From positions 1-39,041 of the IMG/VR virus record IMGVR_UViG_3300045146_000055: DNA of 39,041 nt; one strand, written 5' to 3'. Shown here piece after piece: positions 8,389 to 17,347 of this stretch. Source of the stretch: a virus. The notes beneath the pieces were generated by a model. The model saw only the letters and a program-made list of their open reading frames with translations, was not told the DNA's origin and did no database searches. The position numbers and the translations under genes are program-made. Every line of letters begins with the position of its first letter. Positions within the stretch are counted from its first letter, which is position 1.

Positions 8389-8946
8389 ATGATTGAGATA
8401 CCCACATATCCTGCAAGACCGGTGAACGGTGGAAGGTTGGAGCTTGCCCCGGTCAAGCGTGGGGTCTGGTTGTCCGAAGGCAAGTGGAATGGATGGCGGG
8501 CAGTCGTCCACACTCCCACCGGTCGGATGTGGAATCGCCACGGCAAGCCGTTGTCCATCGCAAGGGAGTTCGACAAGGCATTAGCGACGCTGAAGTGCGG
8601 CGTCGAGTGGCTGGACGTGGAAGCCTTAGAGCGTCGGCACAACATCGGGCGGGGGACGTTGATCGTGCTTGACGCGATTGTCCCCGGTGTGCCCTATGAA
8701 GAGCGGAAGGCTCTGACGCTGACGTATTTCCCGGCAGCCGAGTTGAACCCGGTGAAAATCGAGTGTGACCGGGTCTATGTTTCTCCTTTTGTCGCTTGGG
8801 ACCCGGCGATATTATACGAGAGCCTGAAGAAGTATGCAGGGTTCTTTGAAGGCATCGTGATGAAGCGTTCAGGGTCTCCTTACCCATTCCAACTCCGATC
8901 TGACGAGAAGGAGACCGTGGACTGGGTGAAGCATAGATTCGTTTAG
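8389..8946 (+). CDS. Minimal ATP-dependent ligase-like nucleotidyltransferase
   Basis: 185 aa from ATG 8389; a TTG at 8377 is in frame but lies within the terminator tail. Motifs of the covalent nucleotidyltransferase superfamily appear in order: GKWNGWR near residue 31 (motif I, K-x-D-G-x-R, with Asn for Asp and Lys as adenylylation site), WNRHGK (motif Ia-like), LIVLDAIV near 103 (motif III-like, lacking the usual Glu), EGIVMKR near 153 (motif IV) and DWVKHRF near 178 (motif V). It lacks the OB domain of full ligases. It could seal or adenylylate nucleic acid, or be a degenerate form. Confidence 0.7.
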   Translation: MIEIPTYPARPVNGGRLELAPVKRGVWLSEGKWNGWRAVVHTPTGRMWNRHGKPLSIAREFDKALATLKCGVEWLDVEALERRHNIGRGTLIVLDAIVPGVPYEERKALTLTYFPAAELNPVKIECDRVYVSPFVAWDPAILYESLKKYAGFFEGIVMKRSGSPYPFQLRSDEKETVDWVKHRFV

Positions 8947-8956
8947 CCCGCCTTTT

Positions 8957-8983
8957 CTTTTCTTTGATATTCGGCTCATAGTA
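8957..8983 (+). promoter_or_regulatory. Class B late-type promoter element
   Basis: TTCTTTGATATTC at 8960-8972, four bases, CATAGTA at 8977-8983. The ribosome binding site AGGGAG follows directly and the ATG is at 8994, so transcription must begin near CATAG; the block is therefore more likely a start-site element than a -10 box. Confidence 0.7.
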
Positions 8984-8993
8984 GGGAGCCGCA

Positions 8994-10046
8994 ATGCGTC
9001 GCGAAGCACTTGGAGTCTTGTCTGTAGCAAAGGACCTTTTGGCCGGTAGTAGACCGATCCGGGCTGGTCTTTTTGAGCCGCCGCCGAAGATGGTCTCTGA
9101 CATCTCGGCATGGGTGCTTGCCACGGCAGCTTATCGGGCCAATGTCCGCCAGAAGAGCTTGCTTCGTGACTATGAAGCGGTGGATTGGTCTAAGGTTGAT
9201 TTTGACGACTATAAGACAGCGCCAGATGCGGTTCGCTTGGACGACTGGGAAGACATGAAGGAGATCGGAGCGGATGGGGTCATCAAGCGGATCAGGGAGA
9301 AGATTGCGTATTACAACGCGCTGGTCGCTGCTTCTCCGAAGCCGGTGAAGCTGGTGCTGAAAAAAGACGAGAAGGCATTCAAGATCGATTTGACAGGATG
9401 GAAGTACCTATCCAGAGTGCGCAGCGCCGATCCGAATGCGGTGAAGGAAGCTAACCGGATTTACCCGTCGGTCAAAGTGACTATCGTGATGACCGATGAT
9501 GATGTTGACGCGGCAGCGGCGTGGTATATTGTCCAACGGAGAATGGAGATCGTTATTAGTCCGATTCTGGGGCTTGACGACTACACGGAAAGAAGTCTCC
9601 GGGCAAGTATCGAGCATGAGCTTGGACATTTCGCTCAGGACTATCTGGCAAGGGTTACGGGAGCTTCTAAAGTTGGATACCCGCCTGAAGGAGCAAGGAC
9701 ACCGGACATCGAACAGCGTTTGCTGAAAGTCCCGACAAAGCGGTTTCCTACTCAGCGTGAAACGGAAACGATCAAAAAGCTCCACGAGCTTGGGATCACT
9801 CAAGAGAGCTTCCATGACCTTGATGATGTGGAGTTCTACACAGTGCTCCGAAGCACGATAGAAGACATCCGGGAAAACCTTGTGTCTTTTGACGAGAGCA
9901 AGCGGCGGGATGTTTTACACTCGATGATGGGAACTGGAACCTTGCTCCGGGGAGCGTATCCGCCGAAGTTCATCGTGCTTTTGAAGAAATACGCCCCGTT
10001 GAAATGGCGTAAGGCCGTGATAGAGATTACAAAGGCTCTGACGTGA
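8994..10046 (+). CDS. Zinc metalloprotease-like protein (HELGH)
   Basis: 350 aa. Begins MRREALGVLSVAKDLLAGSR, the recurring N-terminal helix. The key motif is IEHELGHFAQDY near residues 205-216, a HExxH zinc site in a helix, with downstream acidic helices (DVEFYTVLRSTIEDIRENL) that could give the third ligand. The preceding strand MEIVISPIL fits the edge strand of gluzincin-type folds. Own class B promoter; its stop overlaps the GTG of the next gene, which has two further HExxH sites. Substrate unknown. Confidence 0.75.
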   Translation: MRREALGVLSVAKDLLAGSRPIRAGLFEPPPKMVSDISAWVLATAAYRANVRQKSLLRDYEAVDWSKVDFDDYKTAPDAVRLDDWEDMKEIGADGVIKRIREKIAYYNALVAASPKPVKLVLKKDEKAFKIDLTGWKYLSRVRSADPNAVKEANRIYPSVKVTIVMTDDDVDAAAAWYIVQRRMEIVISPILGLDDYTERSLRASIEHELGHFAQDYLARVTGASKVGYPPEGARTPDIEQRLLKVPTKRFPTQRETETIKKLHELGITQESFHDLDDVEFYTVLRSTIEDIRENLVSFDESKRRDVLHSMMGTGTLLRGAYPPKFIVLLKKYAPLKWRKAVIEITKALT

Positions 10047-13000
10047 CACACTACAAGGTCAAACCATTCAAGTTGCGGAACGACCCAAAGGTCCAGTGGG
10101 CGGATTACTACGAAGACGGGATGTTCTTCGTGGAACGCTTCATTATGGTCCCTGTCGGCCAAATCCGCTTCAACAAGTGGAATCAGGGTCGGTATGACTT
10201 CTACATGGATGCGTTCAAGAATGGTCGTCCGGCTGACCCCGTCCGTCTAGCGAGACCGTGGCAGGGTGGGGACCACTATGAAGTCTCCGATGGAAATCAC
10301 CGGGTAGCGGCGTCGATTGATATGGGGTACACGCATGTACCGGCTATCGTGTCGGTCAAGGTGGAAGGACAGTTTCCCAAGGGCACACCGCCGAAAGACC
10401 TGTACGAAGAAGTGCATGGTCGGGAGTTGTTGATGCTGATTGAGTTTTTCCGGGCGCACAGACCGAGCGGGTCCAAGCTGTACTTTGAATGGGGCGGGGT
10501 AGAGCCAGCAGGGTATTGGATGAAGGCGTCCGACGAAAGCGAGAGCACTTTCGATCCATACGAACAGAAGTTGACTGTTGGGATCAGTGGTCAGGACAGG
10601 ATGGCGGAGATGCCGTGGCGTGAAGGCCGGTTTTCCTATCGCGGGAATCTGGATGGGCTAAAGAGAGCCTTCTTGGGATTCATGGGAAGAACTGTAGTTG
10701 CGGGAGAAGGTGGTTTGGCTCTCAGGATTGCCACACGTCCAATACGGATCGATAGAAATGAATTGGAAACGTGCGCGGACAGGATCGTCCGGGAGTTCCA
10801 AAGGGGGTATTGGGTCCATCACGATCAAGAGCCTATTGGTGGGGCTTTTGCTTATGTGGACAGTGTGATGGTCGAAGATGTTGATGGTCAACGTCTGGAT
10901 GTTCAGGTTCAGGTAACGTCTGCCAGAACTTCGGGGATAGATACCGTGATCGGGGGCGGTTCCGGGAGAACACAAAAGACCAAGAGACCGGCAGTGTTGC
11001 TCGTTCTGAATGGGAACTATTCTCCATCTGTCTTTACCACTTCTGGCTCCAGATTCCGGGCCAGAAGAGACATTGTCAAGGTGTTATCACATGAGCTGAC
11101 TCACCAGATGGATGTCCACACGAAATCCGTCATGCCGACCTATAATCGGGTCCTTACGGAAGAAGAGATCGATGTCCAGCGGTATTACAACAGCCCAGCA
11201 GAGCTACATGCGTACATGCGCGAAGTGTTTGAAGACATCCGGGGCTACCTGTCGCCATTCCTGAAGCACCTGAGTATCAATGAAGCGATCAGCCGGGCTA
11301 TTAAGTACAGCGAGACGTGGAGAGAAAGAATCGCTCCCCACATGACGGAGCAGAACCGGCATCTCATCTTGAAGGGCGTGTATCAGGCAGTGCAGGATTA
11401 TCTTAGTCAGCCGGAAGCCTTGGCCGCTTCAGAGCGGTGTGATCGGATTGCATCAAGGATCGCCGTGGTGGAAGGGGTCGCAAGGGAGTATGTGGCCTAC
11501 AAGCAGGGGGTCGCAAGGGAGTATGTGGCCTACAAGCAGTCGTTGGACACGGAGCGTATCCAGAAGTTTCGCCGGGACTTCTTGACCTTGATGAGCAACG
11601 AGAGCCGGGTTGGAGACTATCGCACGGCAATAGCGTGGCGTGACGCCATAGCAAGGTGGAACCGGGACTTCGATGACTACCTTTACAAGTACCTGCTGCA
11701 TGACTTCAAAAATCTTGTCTACAACAAGAAGGTGCCGGAGCGTGATGGGAAGTATTGGGACAAGCTCATCCGGGACATCACGTGGCCATTCGTGATCGAG
11801 TTCTCTGTTCCGATCAGCAGTGCTGACGACTACTATTCCGAAGAGTCCCGATTTGCTCAGTTTCAAGACAAGCTATCCAAGTGGAGTGTGCGGGTACGTC
11901 GAAAGGCTCAAACCACATGGAGAGTGTTGCAGAACTTCTCTGACTGGTATGCTAGAGATGTCGAGTCTGGCACGGTTCCAGTGGTTGACGTTCCGGCCCC
12001 GGAGAAGATCGAAATGGAAGGGTTCGCCGTTACGCTTCTAGGTCACGACAGCGTCAAAGACATTGAGCGGTACGTCAGGGATTTCCGGGCGGGTTTGCGG
12101 GCGTACAAGGCGCGGGCCAACAAGGTTTACCCGTGGCTGATCCACAATCAGTTGCCGATTCTAATGGACTTCAAAGGCGAAATCGGGACGGGCGGAGAAT
12201 ATAAGGGCAACTATATCTGGTTCAATGGCTATTCTGCCAGCTTCGATAGTGTGGTTCACATCATGGCTCACGAGATGAGCCATCATCGCTATAAGACCTT
12301 TGGAAGCGGAGAGCGGGATTTCTGGTCGAGAATGATTCGGGGAGATTTGGGGAAACTGGATTTGCGGCAGGTGGTTTCCCAGTTCCCGGATGAGACATGG
12401 ATATTCGACAGCAAGGCGATCAAGGCAAAGGACCCTTTGTTGTACTACCAACTGGACGGGCTAAGATACGAGAGGGATGTTTCCGGTGATGTGAATCGGA
12501 TTTCAACAGTCGGGGACATCAAGGCATACTTGGAAAAGGGCGGCAATCCGGTGGTGACAATCCATCGCCATCCGATTAGTGGGTATGCTTCCAAGAATGA
12601 AGAAGAAGCCTTCTGCGAAGCCCTGAGTAGGTTGGTTGCCTTTGGACCTAACAGCGTGCCGGATGTGGTTCTGGACTGGCTGCGGATCATTATGCCGTCG
12701 TCTCGCACGGCAGCGATGACGCTCAAGCTGTCTCCCAAGGGAACGGGGGACATCAATGGAGCTTGGAAAGAACTTCTGTCGAAGATGCACCATCTTGATG
12801 GTTCGTTTTTCGCGATGAGTTTCACGGAAGGAGTGGTCACTCTGGAAATCAAGACGTGGGAAGGGGCGATCCATCTTGCGTTTATTGGCGTCCCAGAGCA
12901 GTATCGTGGAAAAGGGCTGGCAAGCAAAGCTCTCCGGGTCGTTACCAGAATTGCGGATAAGTATGGCGTCAAGACGAACTTGGATGTTTCTCCGCAGGGC

Positions 13001-13123
13001 AAGGGTGGTCTCACTAAGAAGCAGTTGTTCGACTGGTATTCCCGCCACGGCTTCAGGCGGCTTCCCTATGCTATGCAGCAGAAACTACTATCGGATTCGA
13101 TGGAACGCGATCCAGTGAAGTAA
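10043..13123 (+). CDS. Fusion: ParB-like, two HExxH protease-like domains, GNAT
   Basis: 1026 aa, GTG start overlapping the upstream stop. Domains in order: a ParB/Srx-like module with SDGNHRVAASIDMGYTHVPAIV near residues 81-103; a metalloprotease-like domain with VLSHELTHQMD near 345-356; a helical linker with an 11-residue duplication (GVAREYVAYKQ twice); a second HExxH domain with IMAHEMSHHRY near 740; and a C-terminal GNAT acetyltransferase fold (FIGVPEQYRGKGLASKAL near 945-962, the acetyl-CoA loop). Residues near 465 (SERCDRIASRIAVV) resemble the helix tag. A large multi-enzyme fusion of this kind could be packaged with the virion; that is inference. Confidence 0.8.
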   Translation: MTHYKVKPFKLRNDPKVQWADYYEDGMFFVERFIMVPVGQIRFNKWNQGRYDFYMDAFKNGRPADPVRLARPWQGGDHYEVSDGNHRVAASIDMGYTHVPAIVSVKVEGQFPKGTPPKDLYEEVHGRELLMLIEFFRAHRPSGSKLYFEWGGVEPAGYWMKASDESESTFDPYEQKLTVGISGQDRMAEMPWREGRFSYRGNLDGLKRAFLGFMGRTVVAGEGGLALRIATRPIRIDRNELETCADRIVREFQRGYWVHHDQEPIGGAFAYVDSVMVEDVDGQRLDVQVQVTSARTSGIDTVIGGGSGRTQKTKRPAVLLVLNGNYSPSVFTTSGSRFRARRDIVKVLSHELTHQMDVHTKSVMPTYNRVLTEEEIDVQRYYNSPAELHAYMREVFEDIRGYLSPFLKHLSINEAISRAIKYSETWRERIAPHMTEQNRHLILKGVYQAVQDYLSQPEALAASERCDRIASRIAVVEGVAREYVAYKQGVAREYVAYKQSLDTERIQKFRRDFLTLMSNESRVGDYRTAIAWRDAIARWNRDFDDYLYKYLLHDFKNLVYNKKVPERDGKYWDKLIRDITWPFVIEFSVPISSADDYYSEESRFAQFQDKLSKWSVRVRRKAQTTWRVLQNFSDWYARDVESGTVPVVDVPAPEKIEMEGFAVTLLGHDSVKDIERYVRDFRAGLRAYKARANKVYPWLIHNQLPILMDFKGEIGTGGEYKGNYIWFNGYSASFDSVVHIMAHEMSHHRYKTFGSGERDFWSRMIRGDLGKLDLRQVVSQFPDETWIFDSKAIKAKDPLLYYQLDGLRYERDVSGDVNRISTVGDIKAYLEKGGNPVVTIHRHPISGYASKNEEEAFCEALSRLVAFGPNSVPDVVLDWLRIIMPSSRTAAMTLKLSPKGTGDINGAWKELLSKMHHLDGSFFAMSFTEGVVTLEIKTWEGAIHLAFIGVPEQYRGKGLASKALRVVTRIADKYGVKTNLDVSPQGKGGLTKKQLFDWYSRHGFRRLPYAMQQKLLSDSMERDPVK
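11474..11539 (+). repeat. 33-bp perfect tandem duplication
   Basis: Two identical 33-base copies (11474-11506 and 11507-11539) duplicate the 11 codons GVAREYVAYKQ in frame. Identity of the copies means the event is recent. Confidence 0.95.
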
Positions 13124-13147
13124 AGAACTTCACGCGGGGAGTATAAT
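13115..13147 (+). promoter_or_regulatory. Class C element: inverted repeat plus GAGTATAAT
   Basis: GTGAAGT (13115-13121) and ACTTCAC (13127-13133) form an inverted repeat, followed after six bases by GAGTATAAT with -10 like TATAAT at 13142-13147. No good -35. The inverted repeat covers the stop of the preceding gene, so it could act as operator, terminator or both. Same arrangement at 23243 and 27100. Confidence 0.55.
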
Positions 13148-13165
13148 GAGTATGAAAGGAGAAGT

Positions 13166-13420
13166 ATGAGCAAAGCGTATTTTGTCGCCGAACAGTATGA
13201 ACCACCCTTGCTTCCACCCGGTCGGAAATGGATTGTCTTGCGTCTGTCTATGGGGATTCTTGGAAAAGATCGCTGTGAGAAAGGAATCCCGGCCAGTATG
13301 AAGAAGGTCGTCGTTCCGCCCTTCCTGATGGTTGCCACGGATCGGCAAGCGGCCAAGGACGAGATCATGGCCAAGCTGGATGCGATGTTTGACGCATGGG
13401 AAGCGAGCCAGCCATGTTGA
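13166..13420 (+). CDS. Small orphan, 84 aa
   Basis: Starts after AAAGGAGAAGT, 19 bases downstream of the class C -10 element. Basic N-terminal two thirds with beta character (GRKWIVLRLSMGILG, VVVPPFLMVATDRQAAKDEIM) and a helical tail. The next gene starts inside its last codons. No family recognised. Confidence 0.75.
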   Translation: MSKAYFVAEQYEPPLLPPGRKWIVLRLSMGILGKDRCEKGIPASMKKVVVPPFLMVATDRQAAKDEIMAKLDAMFDAWEASQPC

Positions 13421-14226
13421 TCGTCATAGCAGTCTGGGATACGTTGGAAAACCAGCGCACGTGGATGACTCGTGAAACGCTCATTTCACTGATGAACCGG
13501 GTTGACTGGCGACGGCATCGGCTCATCATCTCCGATAATGGTTCGTGTCAGGCCACACAGGATCAATACGCGGAGTTCGCCAAGTCGTTTCCCTTTCGTG
13601 TGATCCAGAATGGTGAGAATATCGGAACAGCGCGAGCCGTGAATCGTGGGTGGAGCTACCGTAGTCCCGGCGAGCATGTTGTGAAGATGGACAACGACGT
13701 AGTGATTCATCAGAGCGGATGGGCAGATCAGATCGAAGAAGTGTTTCAGCGAGACCCGGTTATTGGCATTTGCGGTCTCAAACGAAAAGACCTGATCGAG
13801 TGCCCAGATCATCCCGAACCCGGTTGGCGGTCGCGGCTCAGGATGCTTCCACATAAGCCCGGAGAGCGTTGGATCATTGTTGAAGAGTGCGGGCATATCA
13901 TGGGGACTTGTCAGGCGTATAGCAGCGCCTTAATAGACAAGATCGGCTATCTCTATCAGGGTGACTGGAAATATGGATTCGATGACTCTCTTGCGGGCGT
14001 GCGGGCGAATGTGGCCGGGTTCAGGCTAGTGTTCCTACCGCATATCGAGATAGACCACATCGATCCCGGTGGAAACGATTACACATCTCAAAAACAGAAG
14101 GACGCAGGAGTTGTAATGGGGAAGTGTGTTGAGTTGATGCGCGAGTATCGCTCCGGTCAACGATCTCCATACCATGATGGCGGGGAAGATGCGAAGTGGT
14201 CTCAACAACACCCGGAGAAAACATGA
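13414..14226 (+). CDS. GT2-type glycosyltransferase
   Basis: 270 aa from ATG 13414, overlapping the previous stop. GT-A fold signs: N-terminal LIVIAVWD strand, RLIISDNGS near residue 40, NIGTARAVNRGW near 72 and the metal-binding KMDNDVV (DxD-like) near 92, followed by a GTCQAYSSALIDKIG acceptor-side segment and HIEIDHID. No membrane segment, so a cytosolic enzyme on a soluble or DNA-borne acceptor is likely. It starts a run with a methyltransferase and a second GT2 enzyme, all overlapping, suggesting one modification pathway. Confidence 0.82.
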   Translation: MLIVIAVWDTLENQRTWMTRETLISLMNRVDWRRHRLIISDNGSCQATQDQYAEFAKSFPFRVIQNGENIGTARAVNRGWSYRSPGEHVVKMDNDVVIHQSGWADQIEEVFQRDPVIGICGLKRKDLIECPDHPEPGWRSRLRMLPHKPGERWIIVEECGHIMGTCQAYSSALIDKIGYLYQGDWKYGFDDSLAGVRANVAGFRLVFLPHIEIDHIDPGGNDYTSQKQKDAGVVMGKCVELMREYRSGQRSPYHDGGEDAKWSQQHPEKT

Positions 14227-14729
14227 AGTTGGACATCGGAAGCGGGGCACATTACAAGACACCGCTGGACGAGTGGACCCATCTCGATTTGAGTAGGGGG
14301 GATCATACCGAGATCGTGGCTGACTTCGGTAGTATCCCATTGGCAGATGGTTCGGTGGAGCAGATACATATCGGAGACGTGATCGAGCACGTTCCGGGAT
14401 GGCGGCACGATGAAGTGCTCAGGGAATGGAATCGCGTGCTTCAGATAGGCGGCATCGTCACGGGTTCGACTCCTAATATAGATCGTATCATGCGGGCGTA
14501 TGCAAGGGGTGAGCCGGGTATGACTCTTCGTGACGCGATGCTTGGTCTGTATGGTTGGGCAGATCATCCGCAGCAGCAGCACTACTATACGTTCACAAAA
14601 GACACCTTGAAGGAGTTGATGGCAAAGCATGGTTTTGACATCAATGATTTCAGCGGCAGTCCCGGAGCGCCTGCCGAGCCTTGGTGGTTGGTGTTTGCCG
14701 GAAGAAAGGTTCGCGATGACCGAGCTTAG
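14223..14729 (+). CDS. Class I SAM methyltransferase (type 11-like)
   Basis: 168 aa from ATG 14223 (ATGA overlap). LDIGSGAHYK at residues 3-12 is the SAM-binding glycine motif, HLDLS the acidic motif II region, DFGSIPLADGSVEQIHIGDVIEHV the post-II and motif IV area typical of Methyltransf_11/predicted SAM enzymes, with LREWNRVLQIGGIVTGSTPN as the following helix-strand. Lies between two glycosyltransferases, so it may modify the same product. Confidence 0.82.
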   Translation: MKLDIGSGAHYKTPLDEWTHLDLSRGDHTEIVADFGSIPLADGSVEQIHIGDVIEHVPGWRHDEVLREWNRVLQIGGIVTGSTPNIDRIMRAYARGEPGMTLRDAMLGLYGWADHPQQQHYYTFTKDTLKELMAKHGFDINDFSGSPGAPAEPWWLVFAGRKVRDDRA

Positions 14730-15633
14730 TTTGTGTCTGGCTGTTTGGAATACGTCTCATCTTCTCAAGCGCAGCATTGAGACTTACATCGCTCAAGACC
14801 TAGACCCGTCACGGTGGGAGTTGATTGTTATCGATGACAATTCTCTCGACGATGTTCGGGGAGCCATTGCTGGGGCGGATAAGCATATCAACATCCGTTA
14901 CGTTCGGCTGGAACACGGCGACGGGATGCGGGGGAATACGGTCTCGTTCAACACGGCGTTTGGAATGGCGAAAGGCCATGTCTTAGCGGAGACGACACCG
15001 GAGACAATGTTGCCGCGTGATCTGTTGCGACGTTTGCTGGAGCCGCACCAGTCCAATCCACGATGCTTCGTGGCGATGAAGACGTACAACCTGACGGTCG
15101 ACGGCCAGATTTCCATTGATACGGTTGATTGGAGATCGGATTTGATGAACATGCGATCTTTGCCGGAATGGGGTTCGACATGGACGCAGAACAACGTCAA
15201 GACGGTTCATTTTGGGACTCACCAAACATGCAGCATCCGAAGGGAAGTGTGGTTTGAGATCACAAAAGGACGTGGCTTTCCTTTGTTCGGAGACTATGGA
15301 AGCGATGATCCTTGGTATGCCGGAACTAGAAGTAGTTGCGGCGTTCAAGACATCACCCTTCCGAATGATTGCATGGGGGTTCATCAGTGGCATCCGTCGT
15401 TCCAGTATTGGATGGCCAAAGGACATGCGCCGAAGCTGAATAAGTGGGCGCACAGCATGTCGAATTACCTGAACGATACGTCCGGGAATGTTCCAGATGG
15501 CGGAACCTGTATGATCTGGGATGGGGGGTCACACGATCAAATGTCCCAAGCCGATAAGGATTCTTTCAGGCCAATGGATGCTCAAATGGTCGCTGTTGGC
15601 GTAAGTCCTAACATGTTGATTACCAAGTCGTAA
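14716..15633 (+). CDS. GT2-type glycosyltransferase
   Basis: 305 aa from ATG 14716 (GAAAGG upstream; overlaps the methyltransferase end by 14 bases). SLCLAVWNTSHLLKRSIETYIAQ and WELIVIDDNSLDD (GT-A nucleotide binding, residues 1-45), then a long variable part with ETTPETMLPRDLL in the place of the DxD region, and GTHQTCSIRREVWFEI, FGDYGSDDPWYA. The metal-binding acidic pair is less clear than in the first GT2, so activity is less certain. Confidence 0.8.
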   Translation: MTELSLCLAVWNTSHLLKRSIETYIAQDLDPSRWELIVIDDNSLDDVRGAIAGADKHINIRYVRLEHGDGMRGNTVSFNTAFGMAKGHVLAETTPETMLPRDLLRRLLEPHQSNPRCFVAMKTYNLTVDGQISIDTVDWRSDLMNMRSLPEWGSTWTQNNVKTVHFGTHQTCSIRREVWFEITKGRGFPLFGDYGSDDPWYAGTRSSCGVQDITLPNDCMGVHQWHPSFQYWMAKGHAPKLNKWAHSMSNYLNDTSGNVPDGGTCMIWDGGSHDQMSQADKDSFRPMDAQMVAVGVSPNMLITKS

Positions 15634-15640
15634 TGCTTTT

Positions 15641-15670
15641 CTCCATATCCTGAACGCTTTCCAGTAATGT
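15641..15670 (+). promoter_or_regulatory. Class A promoter (CCATAT-N16-TAATGT)
   Basis: CCATAT 15643-15648 and TAATGT 15665-15670, spacing 16. The leader to the ATG at 15699 is about 22 bases and includes GAAAGGAGA. Confidence 0.75.
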
Positions 15671-15698
15671 ACTTCTGGAGAGCGAAAGGAGACCGAAA

Positions 15699-16277
15699 AT
15701 GAGCATCACGATGATGGTCGGGAAGGAAAAGGCAGGACTTCCGGGGGTCAAAGAGATCAGCTATCCCGGATGCAAAGAACCGCTGTACATGGAGACGACG
15801 CACGTCGGTCTGGTCCTTCGTACCGGAGAAGTCAATGGGTACGATGACAGCGATTTCTACGCGGTCGTATGGAATCCCGTCAGGAAGTGCCCGGAGCGTA
15901 TCGAGTACGCCACGACTCGTGCGTGGACCTATCCCAATCACGCGGAAGCGGACGCGACCCCGGAAGTTCGTGCGGCTTACGAAGAGTGGTGCCGGATTGA
16001 GAAGGAGAAGGCGGCGGCTGCCAAGGCCGAGCTTGACGCTAAGACTCCGGCTAAGGGTAAGCTGGTCAAGGTTGTGGCTGGCCGCAAGGTCGCCATCGGA
16101 ACGGTCGGGCGTATCTTCTGGGTCGGCAAGCCTGAGAAGTACAGCCCTTCCCGGTGGGCGAAGACCAGCACCAAGATCGGTATCGCTCTGGATGATGCCA
16201 AGGATGATCGCGGTCGCTACGTGAACGTGGCGTGGACTTACATCGACAACGTGGAAGCAGTTCCCGAAGTTGCCTGA
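15699..16277 (+). CDS. Orphan with C-terminal SH3/KOW-like barrel
   Basis: 192 aa. N-terminal beta-rich domain (THVGLVLRTGEVNGYDDSDFYAVVW), a helical Ala/Lys linker (EWCRIEKEKAAAAKAELDAK, about 105-125), then a basic barrel-like region (GKLVKVVAGRKVAIGTVGRIFWVGK...KIGIALDD...YVNVAWTYIDNVE) resembling KOW or SH3 folds that bind nucleic acid or protein. Own class A promoter. Function not known. Confidence 0.78.
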   Translation: MSITMMVGKEKAGLPGVKEISYPGCKEPLYMETTHVGLVLRTGEVNGYDDSDFYAVVWNPVRKCPERIEYATTRAWTYPNHAEADATPEVRAAYEEWCRIEKEKAAAAKAELDAKTPAKGKLVKVVAGRKVAIGTVGRIFWVGKPEKYSPSRWAKTSTKIGIALDDAKDDRGRYVNVAWTYIDNVEAVPEVA

Positions 16278-16288
16278 AAGGATTGGCC

Positions 16289-16687
16289 ATGAGCAATGTG
16301 AAAGAGATTCGGATTCAGGGTTATTTGGACACGCTGGGGTTGATGACGGCTCCGAGTTTGGGCCGTTCTCCGCTGACGGATTTTGCCGTGGAAGAGCTGG
16401 TTAAGGGGCACAACATTCCGGTAGAGAAGGTCCCGGAAGCTGTCGAAGCCGCGCACCGCGTGAATGCCTTTCTTGCGGCCAGCACGTTTCCCCATTTCGG
16501 TTTGAAGATTCGTTTTCTTTATCCTTACCGAACGGAGAAAAACGGATACAACGGCCAGATCAGCTATTACGGCTATGACATTGAAGGACGGGAAGCCGTT
16601 TCTTTTGAGTGGTTCGACGCATTGGTAGCGGCCTTGCAGGTCTTCGGGCGGGTCAATATGCGGGCTTGTAGGGACATCGAAGCGTGA
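16289..16687 (+). CDS. Small orphan, 132 aa
   Basis: ATG 16289 is preferred, with GAAAGGATT upstream; an earlier in-frame ATG lies inside the preceding gene. Mixed alpha/beta, with FLAASTFPHFGLKIRFLYPYRTEKNGYNGQISYYGYDIEG in the centre. Overlaps the next GTG by four bases (GTGA). No family recognised. Confidence 0.78.
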   Translation: MSNVKEIRIQGYLDTLGLMTAPSLGRSPLTDFAVEELVKGHNIPVEKVPEAVEAAHRVNAFLAASTFPHFGLKIRFLYPYRTEKNGYNGQISYYGYDIEGREAVSFEWFDALVAALQVFGRVNMRACRDIEA

Positions 16688-17340
16688 AGACCTTATTGAC
16701 GGTGGATTGGGATGCCTTCGTCCCTGAGAAGACCGAATGGGATTTGGGACATTGGGAGTCCTTGTTATACTTAAAGTTCCTGTGGATGTCCCGGATGTGG
16801 CTGTACGATCAAATCAAGACCAGTGGAAAAGAGAAGGACTTCTGGAAGAAGGTCCCGCCGGGAAGTGGCGTGACGTGGGTTTCCGATTCTCATTTGTTTG
16901 CCTTCCATCTTTCGCATGGAGTAAATCGGATCGTGCTAGTTGACGGCCATCACGATTGTTGGCCCCCGTCAAGCAGCAAGAAGCTCATTGAGTGCCACAA
17001 TTGGCTGAGAGCATGGCTTCAATCCGGGAAGAAAAGAATGGTAACATGGGTTCGTCCAGATTGGTCTGCCGGTGTCATGGAAGTTCCAGATGATCTGAAA
17101 GACCGGTTTGAGATCGTGGGTTTAGACGACAAGCTGGAGCTAGGAGATGTTTGGAATGTCCATGTGTGTCGGAGTGGATGCTGGACTCCGCCTTGGCTGG
17201 ATAAGGCGTTTATTGATTTTGTAGGATGCCGTGGTTATCCTGTCGCTCGACTTCAGAGCGGAGACTGGGACCCAATGAAGCCAAGGTGGAACGCCAAGGC
17301 GGAACGACAAGCGTTGTTGTTCCGGGACAAGATCAAATGA
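16684..17340 (+). CDS. Orphan with arginase/UPF0489-like features
   Basis: 218 aa, GTG start coupled to the upstream stop. MKTLLTVDWDAFVPEK at the start, and IVLVDGHHDCWPP near residue 90, recall the metal-binding Asp/His clusters of arginase-deacetylase-fold proteins such as the UPF0489 group. This is a weak resemblance and could be chance. It precedes two radical SAM genes by 7 bases and probably acts with them. Cys residues near 160-165 (VCRSGCWTPPW) might bind metal. Confidence 0.7.
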   Translation: MKTLLTVDWDAFVPEKTEWDLGHWESLLYLKFLWMSRMWLYDQIKTSGKEKDFWKKVPPGSGVTWVSDSHLFAFHLSHGVNRIVLVDGHHDCWPPSSSKKLIECHNWLRAWLQSGKKRMVTWVRPDWSAGVMEVPDDLKDRFEIVGLDDKLELGDVWNVHVCRSGCWTPPWLDKAFIDFVGCRGYPVARLQSGDWDPMKPRWNAKAERQALLFRDKIK

Positions 17341-17347
17341 GGGAATT

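Noticed and set aside
6650-8416. 588-codon open frame on the minus strand
   Set aside because: It spans the capsid gene, a strong terminator and another + strand gene; composition is that of antisense codons (His/Arg/Leu-rich).
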